64,000 bases of DNA from Lactobacillus sp. Its GTDB lineage: Bacteria; Bacillota; Bacilli; Lactobacillales; Lactobacillaceae. Shown here piece after piece: positions 53,698-61,397 of this stretch; position 1 is the stretch's first letter, and the number at the start of each line of letters is the position of its first letter. The notes under the pieces are model-generated. The model saw only the letters and a program-made list of their open reading frames with translations. It was not told the origin of the DNA and searched no databases. The stretch covers positions 1 through 64,000 of the forward strand of contig JAKVKU010000012.1 in NCBI GenBank assembly GCA_022484695.1, written 5' to 3'. Made by a program: the position numbers and the translations under genes.

Positions 53698-55236
53698 TTA
53701 CATATCCATACCCATTTCTTCATAAGATTGCATGCCACCCAGCCATAAATCAGCCATACTGACACCGCGCTCTTTGGCAAATGCCGACATTAAGGTCATA
53801 TGGTCCATTAGATCATAGTGAACGTCGGGATGTTTGGGATCCACAACTTTAATTTGGGCCATCATGCCACCATCTTCATGTTCCAAAATATGGCAGTGAT
53901 ACATGAAAATACCTGGGACCTCAAACCATACTTTGATGCGCACATGCTCTTCAGGATTCACACTGACCACATCTTTGAGGCCAGTTTCATTGGGATAAGG
54001 GGCTTGGCCATTTCTAGATAAGACTTGGAAGGATAACCCGTGCATATGAAAAGGATGAATCATCCCATTACGCGTGTTATTCGAGTTCACAATATCCCAA
54101 ATCTGTACTTGATGCATCGGCATGGTGTAGTCGATCCGTTGCATTTGAAATTTAGTGCCATCTAATAAAACACCCTCATCCATGCCAGACATGGTAACCG
54201 TCTTAACGGGGACATCAGGATCAACTGGGGGTGTTTTGAGGTCAAACAGATTTTCAGGGATAACTTGCTGGTCAGGTTCAAACTGATGAATTCGGAAAGT
54301 TAAAATGGGCACATCATCTGAGAACAGCTGGACTGTATCGCCGGCGTGATAGTTTTTAAAGTCCACCACAATTTCTTGACGTTCAGCACAGGTGATCATC
54401 AAATGGGTCAATTGAATGGGATGGGGTAAAAGACTGCTATCACCGGCAATTTGCGTGAATGGTAAATCGTCAGAAAAATGCAAACGCCATTCCCGCCGGT
54501 TGGCGCCATCTAAGAAGCGTAGTCTTAATTTCTGGGTAGTCACATCAAAGTAAGGATTGATCGTACCGTTTAGCATCGGTGTTGGACCTTGGACCCCATC
54601 TGGATCGTAATCAGCCCGGTAGTCCCATTGATTATTAGCATGGAAGTGCCGATCTTGCAAGATCACTGGAATGTCATCAACACCATAATGTCGAGGTAGG
54701 GGCAGGGTAGCTTCGTGGGCATCTTTTACAATGACTGCGGCGGCTAAACCATGCCAGACTTGGGCGGCGGTTTCTGGACAAGGATGGGCGTGGAGCCAAG
54801 TCATTGCCGCTGGTTGATGCAAGGTAAAGGTTACGTCGCGACTGCCCTTAGGATAGACCGGGGCGTGACAGCCACCATCTTCAATGGGGCCGGGGATGTT
54901 TAGCCCATGCCAATGAAACGTGGTTAGTTCCGGTAGTTGATTGACTAAGTGCATATGAATCGTTTCGCCGCTGTTGAAAACAAAGGTTTGTCCCAGTAAG
55001 GGGGCATTGTAGCCCCATGTTTTGGTTTTTGCCCCTGGCAGCAATTGGACTTCACCAGTTTGGGCCGTTAGGGTGTAATACACATCCTGGCCATCGCGTT
55101 TGTCTGGTTTGGCAATTTCAGGAATACGTAAGCGTTGTGGCTCAATATTTGCTGGCACTAAGGGTACATAGCCACCATCATGGGTATTGAATGCCGGTTC
55201 ATCGAAGAAATAGTTTTGATAAATTTTATCATCCAT
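53698..55236 (-). CDS. Multicopper oxidase (CotA/laccase-like)
   Basis: A 512-residue three-domain multicopper oxidase. All four copper motifs are present: HWHG and HAHP in domain 1, and HPFHMHG and HCHILEHEDGGMM in domain 3, so type 1, 2 and 3 sites look intact. There is no signal peptide or Tat motif, unlike CueO. It oxidises phenols, amines or metal ions with oxygen; lactobacillus homologues have been linked to biogenic amine oxidation. ATG 55236 follows GGGAG; the longer start at 55251 contains the ribosome site. No copper exporter is nearby. Confidence 0.92.
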   Translation of the reverse strand: MDDKIYQNYFFDEPAFNTHDGGYVPLVPANIEPQRLRIPEIAKPDKRDGQDVYYTLTAQTGEVQLLPGAKTKTWGYNAPLLGQTFVFNSGETIHMHLVNQLPELTTFHWHGLNIPGPIEDGGCHAPVYPKGSRDVTFTLHQPAAMTWLHAHPCPETAAQVWHGLAAAVIVKDAHEATLPLPRHYGVDDIPVILQDRHFHANNQWDYRADYDPDGVQGPTPMLNGTINPYFDVTTQKLRLRFLDGANRREWRLHFSDDLPFTQIAGDSSLLPHPIQLTHLMITCAERQEIVVDFKNYHAGDTVQLFSDDVPILTFRIHQFEPDQQVIPENLFDLKTPPVDPDVPVKTVTMSGMDEGVLLDGTKFQMQRIDYTMPMHQVQIWDIVNSNNTRNGMIHPFHMHGLSFQVLSRNGQAPYPNETGLKDVVSVNPEEHVRIKVWFEVPGIFMYHCHILEHEDGGMMAQIKVVDPKHPDVHYDLMDHMTLMSAFAKERGVSMADLWLGGMQSYEEMGMDM

Positions 55237-55326
55237 TCTCAAGTCTCCCAACCTTTCAAATTATGACACATTCTTATTATACCGCTAATGGGTCTGGGTA
55301 ATTTTTGAAAGTTTTTCTGAAAAAGG

Positions 55327-55607
55327 TTGACATTAGAATATAATGAGTTAAGATAACATATAAATTAAATATTAATTAGATTATTTTATGCAGACGAATT
55401 ACAACCTAACATTTTTCAGAGAACCTTGGATGTGCTGAGACGAGGTAAGTGTTTAGCCGTAAATGCCAGTAGCAGTGTGAATACGCTGAAGTATTCATTG
55501 GTATCCAACCATTATCTTGGAATTTGAGAAGTACGGTGCAGTCCGTACAAAGTTAGGTGGTACCACGTCATAGACGTCCTTTGAACACAATCAGAGGGCG
55601 TCTTTTT
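55327..55607 (+). promoter_or_regulatory. Promoter and T-box leader upstream of isocitrate lyase-like pair
   Basis: TTGACA (55327-55332), 16 nt and TAAGAT (55349-55354) form a plausible promoter. The T-box AAAGTTAGGTGGTACCACG is at 55549-55567, with terminator arms AGACGTCCT (55572-55580) and AGGGCGTCT (55595-55603) plus a T run. The apical part of stem I (CCTT/GAGG around GGATGTGCTGAGA) is recognisable. The specifier could not be fixed: alternative foldings offer GCC (Ala), GTA (Val) or CGT (Arg). Confidence 0.85.
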
Positions 55608-55629
55608 GTTTTAAGAAAGGGGTTTTTCG

Positions 55630-56361
55630 ATGGATTACATTCCTGCGTTATCTGACGCATTTTTAATTAAAACCAAGTTATCTGGATCTAAATTTTATCT
55701 AGATGGGCAATTAATTGCCGGGACCTTATTAGACGATGATGAGAAGTCTTTATTGAGCTTATCGGAATATGCTAATTATCTTCGCTATATCCGCTTGACC
55801 ACCACCGCCCAAATTATTGCCGATGGCCAATCCGGTTTTGGCAATCCCATGAATACCTACTATGCCGTTCAAGAACTAGAGCGCTCCGGCGCCAATGCTA
55901 TTTTGTTAGGGGATCAGACTTACCCCATGAACTTGCCCAATTTAGAGGTCACTTCTGAATTAGACTTTTTTGGGAAAATTCAGGCCAGCTTAGATGCCCG
56001 GGAAAATCCGGCCACCACCATTATGGCCCAGTTGGATGGTATCAGTATCTATGGTGTCCAAGGCCTGCAAGACCGAATCGACACGTTACACCGATTGGGC
56101 ATTCAGCAAATTGCTTTGGGCGCATTGCAACAGGCAACTGCCAAACAATTAACTTTGATATTTGCCCATAATTCAGATTTGGGCTTGTTATTACAGCCTG
56201 AGGGCATTGGCCCTGAGATGGCGGCAAGTTTAACACCGGCATTCATCATTGATACACAAGTTACGCTTAAAGCCCGGGCCAGTTACCAAGCAAAATTAGG
56301 TCAATTCATGCAAACACAACAAGCTGGTATGACTAAGGAGGTCGCCCATGAAAGCAGATAA
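55630..56361 (+). CDS. Isocitrate lyase/PEP mutase superfamily protein lacking the catalytic Cys motif
   Basis: A 243-residue TIM barrel of the ICL/PEP mutase superfamily. IADGQSGFGNP stands where active members have DADTGYG, and LLGDQTYP where they have LEDQ...P. The KRCGH/KKCGH catalytic loop is missing altogether, and the protein is about 50 residues shorter than the next. It is therefore probably either a divergent enzyme or a non-catalytic partner. It overlaps the following gene by 14 nt, which implies coupled production. It is the first gene after the T-box. Confidence 0.75.
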   Translation: MDYIPALSDAFLIKTKLSGSKFYLDGQLIAGTLLDDDEKSLLSLSEYANYLRYIRLTTTAQIIADGQSGFGNPMNTYYAVQELERSGANAILLGDQTYPMNLPNLEVTSELDFFGKIQASLDARENPATTIMAQLDGISIYGVQGLQDRIDTLHRLGIQQIALGALQQATAKQLTLIFAHNSDLGLLLQPEGIGPEMAASLTPAFIIDTQVTLKARASYQAKLGQFMQTQQAGMTKEVAHESR

Positions 56362-57253
56362 CATGCGGCAAGCCTTTAAACAAGCTGTGTTCCAAAAGCA
56401 ACAAGCATTAGCCATGATTGTGGCTCCGGACAGTTTATCCGCCCGGGTTGCTGAAAGTGTGGGCTTTAAGGCGATTTTTGCGGCGGGTTATGCCACCAGC
56501 GCCAGTAATCTAGGCCTGCCGGATCGGGGTATTGCCGATTTTGGCATTATGTTAAATAAGTGCCGCGAAATCGTGAACGCTGTGAACATCCCGGTATTTG
56601 CTGATGCCGATACGGGTTATGGCAACTTAGCCAATGTGGCGCGAACGGTTCGCAGTTATGAAGCCATTGGCGCTTGTGGGTTATTTTTAGAAGACCAGAA
56701 GTGGCCCAAACGTTGTGGCCATATGGCCGGTAAAAGTGTGGAAGCCCCTGAGGTCTTAGCTGAAAAGATTGCCACGGCCGTTGCTGCCCGGGAACATGAA
56801 GACTTTTTGATCATGTCCCGGACGGACGCCCGCCAAGTCTATGATCTGGATGAAGCGATTCGACGCAGCAAACTTTATCACGAAGCCGGTGCGGACATGG
56901 TGTTCATTGAAGCGCCTAAGAGTATTGCCGAGTTGCAACGGATTGCCACTGCTTTTCCAGATGTCCCGCTAATGGCTAATATGATTGAAGATGGGGCCAC
57001 GCCAAGTTTACCCACGCAAGTATTAGGTCAGATGGGCTTTAGTATTGTGGTTCATCCCACTGCGTTAACCTATGCTCAAACGTTTATTGATGAACAGGTA
57101 TTGAAAAATCTAAAGGCCACGGGTACCACCGATGCCACTAAGGCACAGATGGTGACCTTTGATAAATTTAATCAATTCATCGGTTTAGATAAAGTTAATG
57201 CTGTGGAGGCAAGATATACACCAGAAAAAATTGCCGCGTTGATCGGCAAATAA
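56348..57253 (+). CDS. Isocitrate lyase/PEP mutase family lyase (methylisocitrate/alkylmalate lyase-like)
   Basis: A 301-residue member of the superfamily with an intact active site. FADADTGYG (84-92) binds Mg and substrate, LEDQKWPKRCGH (114-125) carries the catalytic Cys123 of C-C lyases, and MSRTDAR and IEAPKS complete the barrel. PEP mutases and phosphonopyruvate hydrolases lack that Cys motif, so a lyase for 2-methylisocitrate, 2,3-dimethylmalate or another alkylmalate is likely. No methylcitrate synthase or dehydratase is near. AAGGAGG precedes the ATG. Confidence 0.87.
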   Translation: MKADNMRQAFKQAVFQKQQALAMIVAPDSLSARVAESVGFKAIFAAGYATSASNLGLPDRGIADFGIMLNKCREIVNAVNIPVFADADTGYGNLANVARTVRSYEAIGACGLFLEDQKWPKRCGHMAGKSVEAPEVLAEKIATAVAAREHEDFLIMSRTDARQVYDLDEAIRRSKLYHEAGADMVFIEAPKSIAELQRIATAFPDVPLMANMIEDGATPSLPTQVLGQMGFSIVVHPTALTYAQTFIDEQVLKNLKATGTTDATKAQMVTFDKFNQFIGLDKVNAVEARYTPEKIAALIGK

Positions 57254-57279
57254 AACGAATAAATACGGGAGGCTTTTAT

Positions 57280-58584
57280 ATGAGAAGTGACATGACACTA
57301 CAGATGCGTTTGGATACAGCTAAAGAAACCCCAATGTTTTACCGGGTATTTGGCTTGATTGCCGGTGGGATGATTTTGGATGCTGGGGATGTTTACATGG
57401 CCAGTGCGGTCAATACGGACATGTTAAACACCCACTTTGCAACTATGGCTCAAGGCTCCATATTTTTATCAGCAGGATTTCTCGGTTTATTCGTGGGGTC
57501 AATTGCCGCCGGGATCATCGGGGATTTTTATGGGCGTAAGCGGGCTTATCAGGTTAACTTGTTGCTATTTGGGCTGTTCACTTTAGCTGGCGCCATGATG
57601 CCTAATATGCCATTGCTGATTGCCACACGCTTCATCGCCGCCTGTGGTTTGGGTGCGGAAATTGTGACCGGTTATGCGTTGATCAATGAGTTTGCGCCTG
57701 TTAAAACCCGGGGACGTTGGTGTGGGGCCACGGCCGTTATTGCCAATTTGGGAGCGCCCTTAGCTTTGTTAGCCGCAACTTTTATGATTCCTCGTTTTAG
57801 TTGGCGGTCGATGTTCCTATTGATTGGTGTATTAGCCTTAGTTTTATGGTATCTGCGCCGTCATTTCCCGGAATCTCCCCGTTGGTTGATTGCCCAAGGC
57901 CGGCTGCAAGAAGCGGACACGATTATTGAACAATTGGAAGTTAACGGTTCTTATAATAAAGCTGAATTTGCGCCTAAGGATGATAGTGATTTAGCTAAAA
58001 ATGCCGTTAAAACTAGTAAGGGCCGTGGTTTATTTGTGGGTATCGTAGCGGCCTCAGCAATCATGTTAGCCCAATATACTTTTACATCATGGGTCCCAAC
58101 GCTATTGTTAAAAAGAGGTATTAATGTTGTCCATTCCTTAGGGTTCTCCACCATTATGATGATTGGCGCACCCGTAGGAGCCTTGATTGGGGCTTTATTG
58201 GTTGATCGCATTGGTCGTAAGAAAATTATTGTTCCAACCTTTGTATTGGCGGCAATTTTTGGCTTGATTTACGCCCGTCAAGATTCGACCACAGGTGTTT
58301 TAATTTTAGGTTTCTTACTGACGATGACTTTTTATATTTTGATGGCTTCAGCCATTGGGGTTTATATCTCAGAACTATTCACCACCAGTTTTAGATTTCG
58401 CGGTGCGGGTATTGCCAATGGGGCTGCCAAATTATTGACCGTTGCCACACCATATATGGCAGCCTGGGCCATTCAGAATTTTAATCCAAACTTAATTTTT
58501 TACTTTATCGCGGCTTTGACGTTGATTGCTGCGTTAGTTGTGGCCATCTTTGGACCTGAGACCAAGCAAAAGATTATTGGTTAA
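57280..58584 (+). CDS. MFS transporter in T-box lyase operon
   Basis: A 434-residue twelve-helix MFS carrier. GIIGDFYGRKRAYQ in loop 2-3, PESPRWLIAQGR after helix 6 and DRIGRKKIIVP in loop 8-9 place it with sugar porter/aromatic- or organic-acid:H+ symporter types. It lies 27 nt after the lyase gene with GGGAGG upstream, in the same operon, so it probably imports the lyase substrate, perhaps a hydroxy-dicarboxylate (inference). Confidence 0.87.
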   Translation: MRSDMTLQMRLDTAKETPMFYRVFGLIAGGMILDAGDVYMASAVNTDMLNTHFATMAQGSIFLSAGFLGLFVGSIAAGIIGDFYGRKRAYQVNLLLFGLFTLAGAMMPNMPLLIATRFIAACGLGAEIVTGYALINEFAPVKTRGRWCGATAVIANLGAPLALLAATFMIPRFSWRSMFLLIGVLALVLWYLRRHFPESPRWLIAQGRLQEADTIIEQLEVNGSYNKAEFAPKDDSDLAKNAVKTSKGRGLFVGIVAASAIMLAQYTFTSWVPTLLLKRGINVVHSLGFSTIMMIGAPVGALIGALLVDRIGRKKIIVPTFVLAAIFGLIYARQDSTTGVLILGFLLTMTFYILMASAIGVYISELFTTSFRFRGAGIANGAAKLLTVATPYMAAWAIQNFNPNLIFYFIAALTLIAALVVAIFGPETKQKIIG

Positions 58585-58587
58585 TCC

Positions 58588-58617
58588 AAAAAAATCCCGT
58601 TATGCGGGATTTTTTTA
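58588..58617 (+). terminator. Terminator of the T-box lyase operon
   Basis: AAAATCCCG / CGGGATTTTTTT with a 5-nt loop directly after the MFS stop. Confidence 0.92.
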
Positions 58618-58677
58618 TGAAAACTTTCTTGAAAATGGTAGAATAAAAGTAACTAATGGGCAAGGGAAGTGGGTTTC

Positions 58678-59031
58678 GTGAAGAATTCTGATAAACAACC
58701 CCAAACTGGATTAACACAAGTACGATTTTATGAGGCTTGTGTGATCATTGCGGCGATTATTTCGGTGATTACGGTGGTATTAACTTTTATTTATCCCAGC
58801 TGGGTACTGTGGACAACCACTATAATTGGGGTAATCTTTCTAATTTTAGTGGTATTGGGCTATCTCATCGCCCATCGGCTGATTCGCCGTCTGACAACAC
58901 CAGTGCACAAAGCCGGTTTGCCGAATTTAGGCTTTAATCTGAATAATCCTGTAGGTGTGATTTTAAGCTTTCTGACCTATTACGCGATTTTTGTGTTCAT
59001 CTTGTTTTTAATTCTGATGACGAAATTTTAG
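58678..59031 (+). CDS. Small membrane protein, function unknown
   Basis: A protein of about 117 residues with three predicted helices (about 23-43, 45-68 and 95-116) and a basic loop RLIRRLTTP between helices 2 and 3. GTG 58678 follows GGGAAGTGGG. I do not recognise a family. The next small gene begins 16 nt downstream and may be cotranscribed. Confidence 0.65.
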   Translation: MKNSDKQPQTGLTQVRFYEACVIIAAIISVITVVLTFIYPSWVLWTTTIIGVIFLILVVLGYLIAHRLIRRLTTPVHKAGLPNLGFNLNNPVGVILSFLTYYAIFVFILFLILMTKF

Positions 59032-59046
59032 AGGAGTTGTGGGCTT

Positions 59047-59289
59047 ATGAAGGTTCTGGCAATGCGCGGATCATATAATTACTTGGTTGTTGAGAACAAT
59101 GGTATGTACTATGTAATCTCAGGCAATGAGGGGGATCGAATTGAACAACCTGCATCTGCTTACAAGTTTGGGTACTACACGCCTTACGATGGCGGACTAA
59201 CCAAAGCTCGATTAAGAGAGATTGAAGCCCTAACTGAGCAAATTGGTGACGACTTGCCGGATTGGTATAGAAATGCGAAGGAAGACTGA
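59047..59289 (+). CDS. Small hypothetical protein (80 aa)
   Basis: An 80-residue soluble protein, beta-rich at the N-terminus (YNYLVVENNGMYYVISG) with a charged helical C-terminus (LTKARLREIEALTEQIG). GAGGAG is about 10 nt upstream of the ATG. No family was recognised. It immediately precedes the CRISPR leader but has no resemblance to a Cas protein. Confidence 0.6.
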   Translation: MKVLAMRGSYNYLVVENNGMYYVISGNEGDRIEQPASAYKFGYYTPYDGGLTKARLREIEALTEQIGDDLPDWYRNAKED

Positions 59290-59452
59290 ACGCTGAGCTA
59301 GTCAATGATTATCTAGGTCATTGGATAAGTTTGAAAAACCTATGCTATCTAATATCTTTTCTGATGCATAGAGAGATGACGATAATGGACAAACTGATAA
59401 AAAACAGGGTTTTTAAGATTTGTAAACGCTGACATGGTAGGGTTTGTTTAGT
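59290..59452 (+). promoter_or_regulatory. Probable CRISPR leader
   Basis: A 163-nt A/T-rich gene-free stretch at the end of the array opposite the degenerate repeat, ending GGTTTGTTTAGT before repeat 1. Leader assignment follows from repeat degeneracy at 60063; no promoter was confidently placed. Confidence 0.6.
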
Positions 59453-60090
59453 GTATTCCCCGCACATGCGGGGGTGATCCTGGTGGAGCGGATTCTCCAA
59501 GGATTTCTCAAAAGTATTCCCCGCACATGCGGGGGTGATCCCAACGATAGACCGCCAAGCAGCTGCATTACCAGGTATTCCCCGCACATGCGGGGGTGAT
59601 CCTATGATTAAGATATTGAAAAGTAGTAAAGACAGGTATTCCCCGCACATGCGGGGGTGATCCTGCCATCGCTTGGATTCTGCGCGTTCCACATGAGTAT
59701 TCCCCGCACATGCGGGGGTGATCCTGTAGTAATCTTTATCAATTTTAACGATGTGATGTATTCCCCGCACATGCGGGGGTGATCCCAATGCGCGCGTTGC
59801 CTATACATTTATCCTTAAGTATTCCCCGCACATGCGGGGGTGATCCTGTTGTTAATCCTGTCTAATGCTCTAATATCTTGTATTCCCCGCACATGCGGGG
59901 GTGATCCTTGTAGCCCCACGAGTTGGCGTTTCATCTACCCGTATTCCCCGCACATGCGGGGGTGATCCCAGATGGGGGTAAATGAGTGGACAAAAGAACC
60001 TGTATTCCCCGCACATGCGGGGGTGATCCTGTTCGCGATATCTATTATCGTATGACTGTCATGTATTCCCCGCATGTGCGGGGCTGATTG
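59453..60090 (+). CRISPR. CRISPR array, type I-E repeat, 11 repeats and 10 spacers
   Basis: Ten identical 28-bp repeats start at 59453, 59514, 59575, 59636, 59697, 59758, 59819, 59880, 59941 and 60002. An eleventh at 60063-60090 is degenerate (CATGTG for ACATGC region, altered 3' end). The repeat begins GTATTCCCC, has the hairpin core CCCCGCACATGCGGGG and ends TGATCC, as in type I-E arrays of lactobacilli. All ten spacers are exactly 33 nt (61-bp period) and all differ. The degenerate last repeat marks the leader-distal end, so transcription is on the plus strand. No cas gene lies anywhere in the window. Open frames through the array are artefacts. Confidence 0.98.
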
Positions 60091-60131
60091 ACGGATAGGT
60101 TATTAAAAAAGTTTTATAGCAAGGTGGACAA

Positions 60132-60337
60132 GTGGGTAAATATCGACCATATTCAGAAAAACGATGGTATCAACCTTTAAGTGGAGAAGTTATAAAAAAG
60201 GCCGTAAGCTTACCCCTGAAGAGCAAAAAAGAGATGGTGAGTTTCTTGAAGCCATCAGAAAAATAGTAGAAAAGGATAAAAATCCTAAAAAAATATTTAA
60301 AGTCTGTCCATCGATAGTGTTTCTGGGGCTATTTTGA
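60132..60337 (+). pseudogene. Frameshifted small ORF downstream of the CRISPR array
   Basis: From GTG 60132 one frame reads GKYRPYSEKRWYQPLSGEVIKK and stops at 60266 (segment abbreviated to its core RPYSEKRWYQPLSG). From about 60190 the neighbouring frame reads GRKLTPEEQKRDGEFLEAI and stops at 60337. The two join plausibly at a run of six A (about 60193), suggesting one gene of about 65 residues broken by a 1-nt indel, or a programmed slip. Alternatively ATG 60164 opens a 57-residue frame. The family is not recognised. Confidence 0.4.
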
Positions 60338-60672
60338 CCTAGTCACATCATGGAAGGACTTTTTTTATGCTAGACAAAGCATAAAAAAAGCTCATGACAC
60401 TGATTTAACAGCATCCCGAGCGTCAGTAGAAGTACCTATCGAGCTGGCGAAAGTCGAATTCGCTTCAGACTACATCAAAATCTGATGATCATTGTCCAGT
60501 TACCGAAGCCTACAGCTCATTTTGGTTTTTATGTCTTTGGTCGATGTAGGGCCACTTAGAGGGTTGAAAGATTGATACCAAGCCTCAACCATTCAACACA
60601 TCTAATTATAGGCAAAAATTGTGACTGATTTGTGAAGAATTGCTAAAGTAATCGTAAAATTTGGGAAACGTT
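60338..60672. other. Gene-poor stretch with a strong hairpin, possible mobile-element remnant
   Basis: No ORF with a ribosome site was found. A perfect 12-bp inverted repeat CTTTTTTTATGC / GCATAAAAAAAG lies at 60359-60390, and a minus-strand terminator-like fold (GCTC...GAGC then TTTTTTT) overlaps it. Short frames here are closed on all sides. It may be the decayed end of an insertion element or part of an RNA gene; neither is shown. Confidence 0.35.
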
Positions 60673-61053
60673 TTATTTATTGACAATTCTTAGTTTAAAG
60701 CGAACTTTCTCAGGAACTTTGCGGGCATTAAGTTCCTCAAATTGGATGTTTTCAGCTTGTTGGTCATAAGTAATTTTTACATAGCTATTTTGTTTGAGTG
60801 GGCGGGTTTTAAAACTGGCCAATTGTAACGGCTTGGCCCTGCCATTTTGATCATAGCCCGTTAAAGCGTAGTGATAGCTGGTATAAGTCACGCCAGCGTC
60901 ACTTTTTTCTTGATGTTGCTCGCCTTTGGTCCTGATTTGCGTGTAATAGATTGTACCTGTTGTTGTGAAGTGGTCGCAAATTTTAATGCCGCCGATGAGT
61001 AAAATTAAGCCGACACACAAACCTAAGGCCAATTTACCGATGTTTTTTACCAT
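60673..61053 (-). CDS. YxeA family (DUF1093) protein
   Basis: A 126-residue protein with one N-terminal membrane anchor/signal (about 5-25) and an extracytoplasmic beta-barrel-like domain: GTIYYTQIRTKGE, YTSYHYALTGYDQNGRAKPL and LKQNSYVKITYD are typical of the YxeA family. The function of the family is unknown. The gene stands alone. Confidence 0.8.
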   Translation of the reverse strand: MVKNIGKLALGLCVGLILLIGGIKICDHFTTTGTIYYTQIRTKGEQHQEKSDAGVTYTSYHYALTGYDQNGRAKPLQLASFKTRPLKQNSYVKITYDQQAENIQFEELNARKVPEKVRFKLRIVNK

Positions 61054-61397
61054 ATCCAGTGATCCTCGTTGGGGTTATTTTGAAGATGATTTAAGTTTAT
61101 CCACTTAAATTTCCAGATACAATAGATGTTACAAGTTTGATAGTTGAGCATGCATTGCTGTTATAATGGCGCGCTAATTTGCGGTGCTTTTACAAAAGCA
61201 GGTTTCTGAAACCCTTGGTGTTAATTCAATAGCCTGCTTGTAATTTAATCTGTTTGCAATGTATTTTACATTTTCGATACAAAGTGGAATTAATGCAAAT
61301 ATTCCCGATAATTGTTATATACTTTTCATGAGTCAATTATTAAGATGCCTATTAGCATTGGGAGACGATCATGTCATTAATTTGGGGAGACTTTTTG
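61054..61397. other. Intergenic stretch upstream of GH43 gene
   Basis: This divergent region between the yxeA-like and GH43 genes holds a TATAAT (61162-61167) with TTGATA 19 nt upstream, and the dyad TGCTTTT-AC-AAAAGCA (61185-61200). Either may control the GH43 gene, but the spacing is long and no known operator is matched. Confidence 0.4.

Noticed and set aside
59345-59808. Open frames on the minus strand repeating SPPHVRGI, HPRMCGEY and ITPACAGNT
   Set aside because: They are translations of the CRISPR repeats in three frames, a well-known artefact.
60391-60560. CRISPR-associated tracr-like RNA downstream of the array
   Set aside because: Type I-E systems use no tracrRNA and there is no anti-repeat here.
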